From assembly GCA_021204735.1 (NCBI GenBank), contig JAJPYV010000158.1, forward strand, positions 1,479 through 16,362: a DNA stretch of 14,884 nucleotides, given 5' to 3'. This DNA comes from Prevotella sp. GTDB taxonomy: Bacteria; Bacteroidota; Bacteroidia; Bacteroidales; Bacteroidaceae. The position numbers were made by a program, and so were the translations under genes. Below, piece after piece: positions 1 through 7,497 of the stretch (position 1 is the stretch's first letter; every line of letters starts with the position of its first letter). The notes under the pieces were generated by a model. That model had not been told where the DNA came from, did not search any database, and worked only from the letters and a program-made list of their open reading frames with translations.

Positions 1-197
1 TCTTTCAGTTTTTCTATGGCATTACAAGTATTCACTTCGTCAGGTAGTGAACAATATATCAATACTGTTTTCGCCTTTTTTATGGCAGGATTGTCAAGTA
101 GTCTATGGATAATTGGAATTGACATCTCCTCCAATTGTTCATCCGTGAACTCCCTTTTCCGTTCACGTATCAACCTCCGCAATTCTCCCTTGTTCAT
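1..197 (-). CDS. 5-formyltetrahydrofolate cyclo-ligase, N-terminal part (cut by the window edge)
   Basis: Translating the minus strand from the ATG at 197 gives 65 residues that run off the left edge. They begin MNKGELRRLIRERKREFT and later contain VLIYCSLPDEVNT. An N-terminal K..LR......R stretch followed by a strand and a SLP.EV.T segment is the pattern of the 5-formyltetrahydrofolate cyclo-ligase (MTHFS, YgfA/FAU1) family. That enzyme is cytoplasmic and uses ATP to convert 5-formyl-THF to 5,10-methenyl-THF. The N-terminal basic residues and the E-V-T segment fit the ATP- and folate-binding side of the fold. About two thirds of a usual protein of about 180 residues is outside the window, so the glycine-rich ATP motif cannot be checked. 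The start lies 47 bases after the S41 protease stop, so it probably belongs to the same transcript. No promoter is visible in the gap. Confidence 0.8.
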   Translation of the reverse strand, partial: MNKGELRRLIRERKREFTDEQLEEMSIPIIHRLLDNPAIKKAKTVLIYCSLPDEVNTCNAIEKLK

Positions 198-244
198 TTA
201 TTACAACTTGTTTTATAATATTCACAATTTATAAATAGGAAATG

Positions 245-1903
245 TCATCGCTTGCCATTTGTCTTACTCTCATTTTCCTCTGGTTTTTGGGGGAAAGCGG
301 CATTGTTCTTGAATACGTTAAGGGAGGTCTTGATTACATTGTCGTCAAGGTTGATATATTCAATCCAAGAATCCTCGTCCATGATGTTGTATATAATACG
401 GCTGTTGAGGTATCTGTTAAGCAGGTTAAATGATTTCTTTATCATCAGGTTACGTCTTTGCAAACCGTGTTTATCGGCGTAAGTGGCGAACTTATCCACA
501 AGATTCTGTTTGTTTAGATAGCTTGCCAATTCTGACATTTTGGTAAATGAACTCAATTTAGCACGGTTATCATCAGTATATATGAATGCATATTGCAGAA
601 TCAGTCCATTCATAGCTGCTTGCTTATAGTAGGAAGTCATACCTATAGTATCTTCAGGGACGAAGATGTCAGGCGTTATACCTCCACCTCCATATACCGT
701 GCGCCCGATACTCGTGTGGTATTCTGGTCCCGTATGCTTGATACTGTCTTCTGAGAAAAACTCCCCATGCTGGTAGCGTGCAAGAAGATCATCTGCATAG
801 TCTTTTTCACCCGCTGTGTATGGCTTCTGTATGCAACGACCTGATGGTGTGTAATAACGCGCTACTGTAAGACGGATCATCGAACCATCATGGAAACCGA
901 TTTGCTGTTGCACAAGACCCTTGCCGAAAGAACGGCGTCCGATTATAGTGGCACGGTCATTGTCCTGCATGGCACCGGCAAAAATCTCAGAAGCTGAGGC
1001 GGACGACTCGTTGATAAGTACTACAAGCGGTATCTTCTGATAACTGCCCCTGCCATCACTTTTGTATTCCTTACGAGGGTCTTTGCGCCCTTCTGTATAA
1101 ACAATAAGTTTGTTTTTGGGGAGGAACTCGTTGGCAATCTGTGTCGCCGCCGTGAGGTAACCTCCTGTGTTATCGCGCAAGTCGATTATCAGGTTACTGA
1201 AACCCTCTTGCGACAGTCGTGCCAATGCGATAAGCAATTCTGGATATGTGTTTTCTCCGAAGTTCTTTATTTTGATATAGCCCGTCTCATTGTCAAGCAT
1301 GTAAACTGCACTGATACTCTTCTGAGGAATATCACCGCGGGTTATTGTGTATTCCTTTATACCTTTTTGACCATAGCGAATCACACCGATTTTCACTTTC
1401 GTGTCTTTCGGCCCTTTCAACTTGCGCATTGCTTCCTCACTTGTAACCTGCTTGCCGACAAACGTTTTCCCGTCCACGCTGACAATCTTGTCTCCTGCCA
1501 AGATACCAGCTTGTTCTGCAGGTCCGTTCTTAATCACACCCTGCACATGGATGGTGTCATCACGGATTACAAATTCGATACCTACGCCAGAGAAAGAACC
1601 TTTAAGGTCATCCGTTACTTGTTGTGCGTCTTTTGCACTGATATATACAGAGTGTGGGTCTAAGTCGGAAAGAATCAGAGGTATAGCCTGGTCTACGAGT
1701 GAATCGATGTTAACTGCATCTACATACTGGTCATCAATTATATGGAGTAGGTTGTTGAGGCGGTTGCTGCCTGAATTTATTATGTTAAGGCGGTTGCCTG
1801 AAAAATGGTTTGCATAGAAAGTACCGATTATGATTCCAATGACTACGCAGAGAGCCATCAGCAACGGCATCATGCGGTTTGATTTATTCGGTTTCATACT
1901 CAT
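245..1903 (-). CDS. S41 family C-terminal processing peptidase with PDZ domain
   Basis: 552 residues. A membrane anchor or uncleaved signal sits at residues 12-30, so the rest should be periplasmic. A tail-specific protease N-region follows (DPHSVYIS at 82-89), then a PDZ domain at about 100-190 with GVGIEF and GPAEQAGILAGDKI. The S41 protease core runs from about 205 to 415. NLIIDLRDNTGGYL at 237-250 is the family strand. The catalytic pair is inferred as S303 (in ESSASASE) and K328 (in SFGKGLVQ), with the 25-residue spacing of the family's Ser/Lys dyad. The roughly 135-residue tail after the core is of the length seen in Bacteroidota CtpA-like proteases. Such enzymes cut proteins near their C-termini; the substrate is unknown here. 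The start at 1903 overlaps the end of the dCMP deaminase gene by 20 bases. A second ATG at 1897 would give nearly the same protein. Confidence 0.93.
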   Translation of the reverse strand: MSMKPNKSNRMMPLLMALCVVIGIIIGTFYANHFSGNRLNIINSGSNRLNNLLHIIDDQYVDAVNIDSLVDQAIPLILSDLDPHSVYISAKDAQQVTDDLKGSFSGVGIEFVIRDDTIHVQGVIKNGPAEQAGILAGDKIVSVDGKTFVGKQVTSEEAMRKLKGPKDTKVKIGVIRYGQKGIKEYTITRGDIPQKSISAVYMLDNETGYIKIKNFGENTYPELLIALARLSQEGFSNLIIDLRDNTGGYLTAATQIANEFLPKNKLIVYTEGRKDPRKEYKSDGRGSYQKIPLVVLINESSASASEIFAGAMQDNDRATIIGRRSFGKGLVQQQIGFHDGSMIRLTVARYYTPSGRCIQKPYTAGEKDYADDLLARYQHGEFFSEDSIKHTGPEYHTSIGRTVYGGGGITPDIFVPEDTIGMTSYYKQAAMNGLILQYAFIYTDDNRAKLSSFTKMSELASYLNKQNLVDKFATYADKHGLQRRNLMIKKSFNLLNRYLNSRIIYNIMDEDSWIEYINLDDNVIKTSLNVFKNNAAFPQKPEENESKTNGKR

Positions 1904-2342
1904 CTATATTTATATAAATAACTTCTATATTTGCTCGTTTAAGTAGGTTTATCCCATCTTCAAGACGATATTTCTCTCCATATACGACACGACGGATACC
2001 AGCTTGAATTATCAGCTTAGCACACTCAATGCATGGCGATGCAGTAACATAGAGTGTGGAACCGTCACTGTTGTTGGAGCTCCTTGCCAATTTTGTTATG
2101 GCGTTGGCCTCAGCATGGAGCACGTAAGGTTTAGTGATATTGTTCTCGTCCTCGCAGATATTCTCAAATCCACTTGGAGTACCGTTATATCCGTCACTTA
2201 TTATCATCTTGTCTTTTACAACTAACGCACCTACCTTGCGGCGTTCACAATAGCTGTTTTCTGCCCATATATGTGCCATGCGCAGATAACGGATATCAAG
2301 TAAACGTTGTTTTTCGTCCATACGTGTTTTTCCTTGAGACAT
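1884..2342 (-). CDS. dCMP deaminase (zinc-dependent cytidine/deoxycytidylate deaminase family)
   Basis: 152 residues, full length for the family. The zinc site is complete: HAEANA places H76 and the catalytic E78, and SPCIEC gives C104 and C107. Upstream lie the substrate-side segments RKVGALVV (35-42) and GYNGTPSGF (51-59), typical of deoxycytidylate rather than free cytidine deaminases. The enzyme converts dCMP to dUMP, the substrate of thymidylate synthase, in the cytoplasm. The ATG overlaps the TAA of the upstream peptidase by one base (TAATG on the minus strand), and the end overlaps the S41 protease start by 20 bases, so translation is probably coupled along the unit. An internal Met at residue 8 is an alternative start. 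Cytosine deaminases of tRNA or riboflavin synthesis share the zinc motif, but the GYNGTP segment argues against them. Confidence 0.93.
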   Translation of the reverse strand: MSQGKTRMDEKQRLLDIRYLRMAHIWAENSYCERRKVGALVVKDKMIISDGYNGTPSGFENICEDENNITKPYVLHAEANAITKLARSSNNSDGSTLYVTASPCIECAKLIIQAGIRRVVYGEKYRLEDGINLLKRANIEVIYINIDEYETE

Positions 2343-4444
2343 TATTGTTTTTCTCCTCTTGGGGATTTGCCCCTTGTCTTTATTCCATTTCTTTTCAGTA
2401 GTGCGTCTATGGTCGGTTCGCTGCCCTTGAAACGTTTGTAGAGAGTCATAGGGTGCTCTGTTCCACCCTTGGACAGTATGTTTTCACGGAAACTTTGTGC
2501 TGTCTTGCGGTCAAAGATACCGTGTTTCTTAAATACGCTGAATGCATCGGCGTCAAGTACTTCCGCCCATTTGTAACTGTAGTAGCCTGCAGCATAGCCA
2601 CCTGCCATAATGTGACTGAATTGTACTGTCATACATGTTTCTGGCAGTTGTTCCCCTATTATTGCTTTCTTCCAAGCATCTTTCTCAAATGTTAGAATAT
2701 CATCGGTAAACTCGTCTTTCTTTGTATAGTATGCCATGTCAAGGAGACCGTAGCTGACTTGTCGCAGACAGGAATAAGCCACCATGAAATTGCGACTCTT
2801 GACAATGCGGTTTATCAGTTCATCGGGTAGCGGCTCACCCGTCTTGTAATGGTATGCGAAAGTACGCAAAAACTGTTTCTCAATAGAAAAGTTTTCCATA
2901 AATTGTGACGGCAATTCTACAAAGTCCCACCAAACATTAGTGCCCGAAAGACTTTCAAAGCGTGTGTTGGCAAACATACCGTGCAAGGCATGACCGAATT
3001 CATGGAGAAAAGTCTCCACCTCAGACAGCTTCAGCAATGCTGGTTTCTCGTCAGTAGGTTTTGTAAGGTTCATCACCACACTGACATGTGGACGTACGTT
3101 TTTACCTTTTTTGTCAATCCATTGACCTTGATATTCCGTCATCCATGCTCCTCCTTGCTTGCCTTTGCGTGGATGGAAGTCGGCATAGAACACGGCAAGG
3201 AACGTTCCATCATCGTTAAACACCTCGTATGCCTTCACGTCGGGATGATATACGGGAATATCCTTATTTTCCTTGAATGTTATGCCGTATAGCGTATTTG
3301 CTAAACTGAACACACCATCAATCACTTTTGACAATTCAAAATAAGGGCGGAGCATTTCAGAATCGAGATTATACTTCTTAAGTTGCAATTTGTGAGAGTA
3401 GTAACTGAAATCCCACGGCATCATCTTAAAGTCCTTTCCCTCTATCTTCCTTGCTATCTTGTTGATTTCTTCCAATTCCTTGATAGCTGTAGGTTTATAT
3501 GCATTTATGAGTTTGTCGAGCAGACTGTAAACATTGTGTGAGTTTCCAGCCATGCGCTTTTTCAGTACATAATCAGCGTATGTCCTGAATCCAAGCAACT
3601 GTGCTGTCTCACGACGGAGGTTTACAATGCGCTTGCATATTTCCATGTTGTTTTCCGTATTGTTGTGGGTACAGATAGTATTGCGTGCCATATACATTTG
3701 GCGGCGCAGTTCCCTGTCATCGGCATACGACATGAAAGGACCATAGCTTGGAGAATCTAATGTGAACGCCCAACCATCTAAATTCCTCTCCTTTGCCGCA
3801 ACGACAGCCGACTCACGGGCGGTGTCAGGAAGCCCTGCTAACTGCTTCTCATCTGTTATATGCAATGTGAACGCTTTTTCCTCTTTGAGCAAGTTTTGTG
3901 AGAACTGTAAAGACATTATACTTGCTTCTTCCGTTAGCTTGCGTAGTTTCTCCTTGCCGTCTTCGTCAAGTAATGCGCCGCAGCGGACAAAACCATCATA
4001 ACTGTTGTCAAGTAGCACTTTTTCTTCGTGTGTTAACTTTCTGTGATGTAAGTGTACGGCTTTTATGCGTTCAAAAAGTTTCTTATTGAGACGTACGTCA
4101 TTGGCATGTTGAGTGAGAATGGGCTGTAATTTCTGTGCAAGCGCATCCATCTCATCGCTCGTCTCAGCACTCAGGAGGTTGAAAAACACTGTTGATACAC
4201 GTGAGAGAAGATCGTAATACCCCTCTGTGTCATCATCGTTGTTGAGTAACGTATTGTCAAAAGTGGGCTTGCTTGGGTTGTTTATCGTCTTGTCAATCAG
4301 TTCATTGTCATGACGGATACCTTCCATGAAAGCCTCCTCAAAGTCCTCAAGTCTGATGCGGTCAAATGGTACAGTGTCGTATGGTGTATTATATGGTTCA
4401 AAGAAAGGATTTTTTCTCTGTTCCAAGGAAATATTTTCATTCAT
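2342..4444 (-). CDS. dcp: M3 family zinc peptidase, peptidyl-dipeptidase Dcp type
   Basis: 700 residues with no signal peptide, so probably cytoplasmic; E. coli Dcp is similar at about 680. The thermolysin-like zinc site is intact: HEFGH at 481-485 supplies H481, E482 and H485, and DFVELPSQ supplies the third ligand E510, 29 residues after H481 as in Dcp. The segment GGYAAGYYSYKW, about 130 residues further on, is the conserved C-terminal substrate-binding region of M3 oligopeptidases. The N-terminus (NPFFEPYNTPYDTVPFDRI) is the usual Dcp/OpdA start. The enzyme removes dipeptides from the C-terminus of short peptides during peptide recycling. An oligopeptidase A-like specificity cannot be excluded from sequence alone. 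It is the first gene of the unit it forms with the dCMP deaminase, S41 protease and cyclo-ligase genes, after a 106-base gap holding a -7 type promoter element. Confidence 0.92.
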   Translation of the reverse strand: MNENISLEQRKNPFFEPYNTPYDTVPFDRIRLEDFEEAFMEGIRHDNELIDKTINNPSKPTFDNTLLNNDDDTEGYYDLLSRVSTVFFNLLSAETSDEMDALAQKLQPILTQHANDVRLNKKLFERIKAVHLHHRKLTHEEKVLLDNSYDGFVRCGALLDEDGKEKLRKLTEEASIMSLQFSQNLLKEEKAFTLHITDEKQLAGLPDTARESAVVAAKERNLDGWAFTLDSPSYGPFMSYADDRELRRQMYMARNTICTHNNTENNMEICKRIVNLRRETAQLLGFRTYADYVLKKRMAGNSHNVYSLLDKLINAYKPTAIKELEEINKIARKIEGKDFKMMPWDFSYYSHKLQLKKYNLDSEMLRPYFELSKVIDGVFSLANTLYGITFKENKDIPVYHPDVKAYEVFNDDGTFLAVFYADFHPRKGKQGGAWMTEYQGQWIDKKGKNVRPHVSVVMNLTKPTDEKPALLKLSEVETFLHEFGHALHGMFANTRFESLSGTNVWWDFVELPSQFMENFSIEKQFLRTFAYHYKTGEPLPDELINRIVKSRNFMVAYSCLRQVSYGLLDMAYYTKKDEFTDDILTFEKDAWKKAIIGEQLPETCMTVQFSHIMAGGYAAGYYSYKWAEVLDADAFSVFKKHGIFDRKTAQSFRENILSKGGTEHPMTLYKRFKGSEPTIDALLKRNGIKTRGKSPRGEKQ

Positions 4445-4462
4445 TCTAACGTATTCTCCAAA

Positions 4463-4477
4463 ATTCCTACAAAGGTA
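4463..4477 (-). promoter_or_regulatory. Candidate -7 promoter element for the M3 peptidase unit
   Basis: On the minus strand 4477-4470 reads TACCTTTG, an exact match to the Bacteroidota -7 consensus TAnnTTTG. It would start transcription near 4463 and leave a leader of about 19 bases before the ATG at 4444. No TTTG lies at the expected 19-21 base spacing. The nearest (4508-4505) is about 27 bases away, so the -33 element is missing or degenerate. The rest of the 4445-4550 gap is AT-rich and shows nothing else I can support. Confidence 0.5.
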
Positions 4478-4550
4478 ATGATTTTATTTTTTGCATATCT
4501 TTCTCAAAGAACAATTTAACTAATATTTATGTAGGGTAAGATTAAACACC

Positions 4551-5231
4551 CTAATGTGTTGGACTTATCAGTTTTTCTAATGCGGGAACGTGTATCTCAC
4601 TACGCCGTAGTTCTATGATTCCTTCCTCATGCATGGCATTGAGTTCCCGTGATACGTTCAGGCGACTCTCCCCAATCTCATGACCGAGACGTTCCATCTT
4701 GATACTTACAGTTTTCTCACCTGCAGGGCGCAGACATCTTTCTTCAATAAAACGTACAATTTTCTGGCGTATTGACTTTGCTTGAGTGTGCCATGGAATG
4801 TTGGTGAGTCGTTGTGAACGAGTGCTTATGATATTAAGAAGGTTAAGTCGGAATATCTGGTAACTGTCTGATAATGTCAGCATTTCCCTTTTTCCGAGAC
4901 AGATGAAATTACATTCCGTTACTGTCTTGAACGTGCGTGTGTAACGTTGTATCAATCCAAATATACGTTCTGGTTGAAGAATGTCGGGTGCGTTCAGTTT
5001 CTCAATGACACAATATCCGTTGTCATCAGCGCATTTTGTAGAACTAATCTCACCTTCCATAAGGAAGAAAAATCTGTCGCACATCTCTCCTTCGTTTACG
5101 ATGGCCTTACCTTTTTGTATGGTAAGATATCTGAATTTAGTGTTTGATATAACAAGTTCAAGGTCGTTCCTGCTCATACCTTGAAAGAGAGGTAGCTCTA
5201 AAAGTCGTTCGTGGAGATTAGCTTTTTCCAT
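4551..5231 (-). CDS. Crp/Fnr family transcriptional regulator, non-canonical ligand pocket
   Basis: 226 residues from the ATG at 5231. A TTG at 5252 would add seven residues and overlap apbE by 11 bases; I prefer the ATG, 10 bases after the apbE stop. Residues about 8-115 form a cyclic-nucleotide-binding-like beta-roll (IQKGKAIVNEGEMCDRFFFLMEGEI at 38-62, quoted as KGKAIVNEGE then FFFLMEGEI). A dimerisation helix covers about 118-145, and a winged helix covers about 150-215 with HTH LGHEIGESRLNVSREL. The PGE.FGE...R-S/T phosphate-binding cassette of cAMP receptors is absent; the region reads NAPDILQPERIFGL, so the ligand is probably not cAMP. No Fnr-type cysteine cluster is present at the N-terminus. 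Aligned to E. coli CRP helix F, R190 and R195 match R180 and R185, but L191 replaces E181. It is the last gene of the six-gene envelope operon. Confidence 0.88.
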   Translation of the reverse strand: MEKANLHERLLELPLFQGMSRNDLELVISNTKFRYLTIQKGKAIVNEGEMCDRFFFLMEGEISSTKCADDNGYCVIEKLNAPDILQPERIFGLIQRYTRTFKTVTECNFICLGKREMLTLSDSYQIFRLNLLNIISTRSQRLTNIPWHTQAKSIRQKIVRFIEERCLRPAGEKTVSIKMERLGHEIGESRLNVSRELNAMHEEGIIELRRSEIHVPALEKLISPTH

Positions 5232-5241
5232 ATTGTCAGGT

Positions 5242-6273
5242 CTATTCTGCAATCTTGTCTTTTAAAGAAGGGGAATACCAAACGGCATTATTGCCATTCT
5301 TTTCGGAGTAAATAAAATAGGCCATCAGTTCGGGGTGATTGTCAAGGATTTTTTGAGCTTTTTCCAAACCGATTACCATGAATGCCGTGGCGTATGCATC
5401 GGCAGTGGCACAGTCTTTTGCAATTACTGTTGCTGATAATATATTATGTTGCACGGGATATCCGGTTTTTGGATTTATAGTGTGTGCGTATTTCTTGCCG
5501 TCTTTGTAATAGAAATTACGGTAATTTCCACTTGTCGCCATGGCAATGTCTGTTACATTGAGAACTGTTTGTAATTCCTTATTTGTTTGCAGTGAATCGT
5601 CTGTTGGTTTTGTAACGCCTATCCTCCATGGAATCCTTTTTGAATTTATTCCTTGTGTTACTATTTCTCCACCAATTTCAACCATGAAATTTTCTACACC
5701 ATTCTCTCTTAACACACGAGCAACTTGATCGGTACCGTAACCTTTTGCTATGGCACTGCAATCGAGCATAAGTCGAGGGTCTTTCTTTACGACTACTTTA
5801 TTATCCTTAAGTGTTACTTTCTGATAGCCTATGATTTGCATCAAACTGTCAATAACCGCCCTTGTGGGGTGGGTGTCGTTCTTGAAACCAAATCCCCATG
5901 TGTTTACCAATGGTGCCACAGTTATGTCGAATGCGCCATCTGTCTCTACAGAAATTTTCTGTGCAAGGTTGAACACATCAATGAACATACTGTCTACTAA
6001 AACATCTATGTTGTTGTTTACTTTTGTAATGATTGAATTTTTGTTGAAAGGAGACAAAGAGTTGTCTACATCGTTCAACACACTTTCTATCTCATTCTGC
6101 AAATCTCGGTCGCTTTGATAAGTAACATGGTAAATGGTCCCGAAGACCAATCCTTTACTATTACGATAGGGTATGGTATGCTGTCGACGAACTACCACTA
6201 TTGTTACTACAATCAACAAAATTAAGAATATTGACTGGATAATAATTTTTTTCTGACTTTTCTTTTTATTCAT
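5242..6273 (-). CDS. apbE: FAD:protein FMN transferase, ApbE family, membrane-anchored
   Basis: 343 residues. A hydrophobic segment at 10-28 acts as a signal anchor. It carries no lipobox cysteine, unlike many ApbE lipoproteins, so the enzyme should be tethered by this helix with its catalytic domain in the periplasm. Family motifs appear in order: GTIYHVTY (45-52), DNSLSPFNKNS (70-80), TDGAFDITVAPLVNTWGFG (111-129), AIAKGYGTDQVA (174-185), GGEI (201-204), ATSGNYRNF (246-254), H264, and ADAYATAFMVIG (291-302), which carries the metal-binding acidic residue. ApbE moves FMN from FAD onto a Ser/Thr of target proteins such as NqrC/RnfG or FMN-binding domains. No gene in the window encodes a recognisable target domain. 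The gene starts 18 bases after the DUF6048-like gene, and its TAG lies 10 bases before the Crp-type gene. Confidence 0.93.
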   Translation of the reverse strand: MNKKKSQKKIIIQSIFLILLIVVTIVVVRRQHTIPYRNSKGLVFGTIYHVTYQSDRDLQNEIESVLNDVDNSLSPFNKNSIITKVNNNIDVLVDSMFIDVFNLAQKISVETDGAFDITVAPLVNTWGFGFKNDTHPTRAVIDSLMQIIGYQKVTLKDNKVVVKKDPRLMLDCSAIAKGYGTDQVARVLRENGVENFMVEIGGEIVTQGINSKRIPWRIGVTKPTDDSLQTNKELQTVLNVTDIAMATSGNYRNFYYKDGKKYAHTINPKTGYPVQHNILSATVIAKDCATADAYATAFMVIGLEKAQKILDNHPELMAYFIYSEKNGNNAVWYSPSLKDKIAE

Positions 6274-6291
6274 AATTTCGATAAGTTGTGG

Positions 6292-6978
6292 TTAGATATC
6301 AAATATTACGTTGAATGTGCCACCGATGTTATTGCCTCCGTTCTTTCCGAATCCAGGTATATACCATGTATTGCCTAAATCACCGTTGTTGTGTGACATG
6401 CGACTTCTGTACCGTAGACTCCAACCGAGATGAAAGGGACCGCATATTTTGGCGTCTACACCAAATACGATTTCTGCCCAATTATATGAACATTTTACTC
6501 CTGAATAGCTATATGAAACATCCTCACCCCATACAGGGTCTGTAACGGTAGGATTAGACACATCATATTTAAACGAGGTGAATGCATATCTCAAGCCAAA
6601 ATATAATCGGTAAATATCATGCTTGTTCTTCAGAATGTTGAAATCAACACCAATCTTGAAATATGGCGCAGTGGTCTTGTAGGTTGTCTGACTTACATCA
6701 CTTGTATGATCAGTCTCTCCCAAGCCGAGTTCAAAAATTGGAAAGTACTTGTCTTTGAGATTTATACGTAGCGCAGCCTCATACTGCCCATAACTGCCCA
6801 TTGCTTTTTGTGCTAATCCAAAGAGGTCCACAGAAACGGCAAAACCCTTGAATAGGGCAACCGTGTCGGTTTTCTCGGCACTCTTTTTTCCCTGTGCATG
6901 CATATTCATTGGCATTAGTAGCAAAATACTAATTGCGATGCTTGAAATATATGTTGAAATGCTTGAGCGATGTGTCAT
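6292..6978 (-). CDS. Exported outer-membrane-like protein, DUF6048-like
   Basis: 228 residues. Residues 1-29 form a signal peptide (basic start, hydrophobic 12-23, then NMHAQ before GKKSAEK), with cleavage near 28/29. The mature part alternates aromatic and polar residues in short strands (for example YFGLRYAFTSFKYD and LGWSLRYRSRMSH). It ends in a beta-strand-like GGTFNVIFDI, as expected for a small outer-membrane beta-barrel or a barrel-like periplasmic protein. I recognise it as similar to the Bacteroidota family DUF6048; no biochemical role is known to me. It starts 50 bases inside the 3' end of the lipoprotein gene in another frame. This start is preferred because only it provides the complete signal peptide. 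The overlap and conserved pairing suggest the two products act together at the outer membrane; that is inference. Confidence 0.75.
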   Translation of the reverse strand: MTHRSSISTYISSIAISILLLMPMNMHAQGKKSAEKTDTVALFKGFAVSVDLFGLAQKAMGSYGQYEAALRINLKDKYFPIFELGLGETDHTSDVSQTTYKTTAPYFKIGVDFNILKNKHDIYRLYFGLRYAFTSFKYDVSNPTVTDPVWGEDVSYSYSGVKCSYNWAEIVFGVDAKICGPFHLGWSLRYRSRMSHNNGDLGNTWYIPGFGKNGGNNIGGTFNVIFDI

Positions 6979-7462
6979 AATTAACCTCTGGATGTATTAT
7001 CACAATAGAGTCGATATTGTTATTCGTACATGTTACAGACGTAATAGTGTGGAAATAAGAAGGCGAACAATCGACAGATTCAAAATGTGGATGGTCTTCT
7101 TTTGTAATCGTAACTATGTCGCTTCTTACTATCCCAAATGTGTCTGTCATGTAAAAGTAGAATATATCTTGAGGACTCGTGTAACTTATCGGCAATGAAA
7201 ATTCGGTTGTATTCGTTAGTCTGTTTAACAACACCGAGTCCATACCGTTAACCTTGGTTGTGGTTATTGTAAGTGTGTCTCTTAATGTATCTGCTTGTCC
7301 GTCAGATTTTAATAATTGGTATTGAGTGTAAACAAGACTATCCAAAGGACAGTCAACACCAGAGCATGCTGTTACAAAAAGTAATGAAACAAATATGTAA
7401 AGAGGCATGAGCATTGCTCTTTTCGTCTTCAAATTCTCTTTTTTCGGTATGTATTTGTTCAT
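6929..7462 (-). CDS. Small predicted lipoprotein, DUF6452-like
   Basis: 177 residues from the ATG at 7462. A TTG at 7501 would add 13 residues and overlap the glycosyltransferase stop, which is less likely. After the basic stretch KKENLKTKR, a hydrophobic segment ends in FVTAC-S, a lipobox (V-T-A-C), so the protein should be lipidated on that cysteine and face the periplasm. The mature part begins SGVDCPLDSLVYTQYQL and is mostly beta strand by pattern (TLTITTT, EFSLPISYT, DIFYFYMTD). It has further cysteines in SGVDCP, SVDCSP and SVTCTN that could form disulfides. The C-terminus (VNYDTSLKHFNIYFKHRN) ends in strand-like sequence. It resembles the Bacteroidota family DUF6452, often found beside DUF6048. 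Function is unknown to me. The last 50 bases also encode the signal peptide of the next gene. Confidence 0.72.
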   Translation of the reverse strand: MNKYIPKKENLKTKRAMLMPLYIFVSLLFVTACSGVDCPLDSLVYTQYQLLKSDGQADTLRDTLTITTTKVNGMDSVLLNRLTNTTEFSLPISYTSPQDIFYFYMTDTFGIVRSDIVTITKEDHPHFESVDCSPSYFHTITSVTCTNNNIDSIVIIHPEVNYDTSLKHFNIYFKHRN

Positions 7463-7497
7463 TTTTTGTCGTATGCTTTTTAAGTGTTTACTCTTTG

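Noticed and set aside
198..244. Possible Crp-like half-site TTGTGA on the minus strand between the S41 protease and the cyclo-ligase.
   Set aside because: No matching second half at N6 spacing; AT-rich DNA makes a single half-site uninformative.
4510..4516. AATTGTT on the minus strand upstream of the M3 peptidase, resembling one arm of the repeat at 9122-9143.
   Set aside because: The second arm is missing, so it may be chance in an AT-rich gap.
4532..4553. Short hairpin TAGGGT...ACCCTA just after the Crp-type gene, considered as a terminator.
   Set aside because: Only six pairs with a 10-base loop, overlapping the stop codon and with no T-run on the minus strand.
5229..5252. TTG start at 5252 for the Crp-type gene, overlapping apbE by 11 bases.
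   Set aside because: An ATG seven codons later gives a normal family N-terminus with a clean 10-base gap.
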